A stretch of 42,984 nt of DNA from Plicaturopsis crispa FD-325 SS-3. Lineage: Eukaryota; Basidiomycota; Agaricomycetes; Amylocorticiales; Amylocorticiaceae. Position 1 is the first letter of the stretch, and every line of letters starts with the position of its first letter. The translations under genes were made by a program, and so were the position numbers. The stretch lies in contig KN832557.1 of the NCBI GenBank assembly GCA_000827205.1, forward strand, positions 792,114-835,097, given 5' to 3'. This document shows positions 42,816 through 42,984 of the stretch, one piece after another. The notes beneath the pieces are model-generated. The model was not told the origin of the DNA. It saw only the letters and a list, made by a program, of their open reading frames with translations, and made no database searches.

Positions 42816-42984
42816 GCATAAAGCTGGTATTTTCTCCTGACATCTTTCGGCATAAATTAGGAACATCAATGCATTTGTATCTATAATTCTGCCAATGCAC
42901 ACAAACACGCCAGTCGTTTGTCCGTGGATCATTACTTCTCACGGCCCCTGTGGTTTCGTTGTCTACGCGAACCTACCGCAAAGA
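42816..42984. other. Sequence beyond the right arm
   Basis: This is the only part of the window outside the inverted-repeat arms. The matching position on the left lies off the window, so it cannot be told whether this belongs to the repeat or to flanking DNA. No gene seen. Confidence 0.5.

Noticed and set aside
1-42984. Linear plasmid with terminal inverted repeats
   Set aside because: Such fungal plasmids carry phage-type DNA and RNA polymerase genes without spliceosomal introns; neither polymerase is present and the genes here are intron-rich.
1-42984. A Starship-like element with a tyrosine recombinase, or a KDZ/TET-JBP element
   Set aside because: I found no tyrosine recombinase, KDZ transposase or TET/JBP oxygenase motifs. 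The only recombination enzyme is Tnp2-type and the only oxygenase is a JmjC.
41854-42984. A gene in the right repeat arm (plus frame 42311-42607)
   Set aside because: The corresponding inverted sequence in the left arm does not preserve the frame, so protein constraint is unlikely.

Overview
The window looks like nuclear DNA of a mushroom-forming basidiomycete (Agaricomycetes). Nearly every recognisable gene is cut by many short introns (about 45-80 nt) with GTRNGT donors and CTNAY branch points, and the recognisable families fit that lineage: a zinc-cluster F-box protein, a Tnp2-type DNA transposase, a SUN-domain protein, a fungal G-alpha and a JmjC protein. I see no bacterial, organellar or viral operon structure. 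The gene models below were spliced by hand and accepted only where reading phase closed across every intron.

Layout. The two ends form a long inverted repeat: 1-311 is the exact reverse complement of 42505-42815, and weaker inverted similarity runs inward to about 864 on the left and 42042 on the right. Left part (1.2-7.5 kb): four minus-strand genes (SUN, a small PH-like candidate, WD40, F-box). Middle-left (7.5-15.7 kb): gene-poor and apparently decayed, with a TATAG-rich repeat pair, a well-formed five-exon gene for 112 residues, and a broken fragment of translation elongation factor 2. Middle (15.7-28.5 kb): an intact Tnp2-type transposase, a protein whose C-terminal domain recurs in the JmjC protein further on, an intact G-alpha subunit, a gene interrupted by a stop codon, and a helical protein. 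Right part (28.8-41.9 kb): a compact SNF2 ATPase, a tail-anchored coiled-coil protein, a membrane protein, an acidic/basic nuclear-type protein and the JmjC protein, in divergent and convergent pairs.

A recurring short sequence, AGCTTCA(C/T)TTT and its complement, forms clusters between genes at eight places, including the inner edges of both inverted-repeat arms. In several cases two oppositely oriented clusters bracket a gene block. With the transposase and the chromatin-type genes (SNF2, JmjC, acidic protein), this makes a large composite mobile segment the most interesting hypothesis here. It is an inference, because target-site duplications cannot be checked inside the window.
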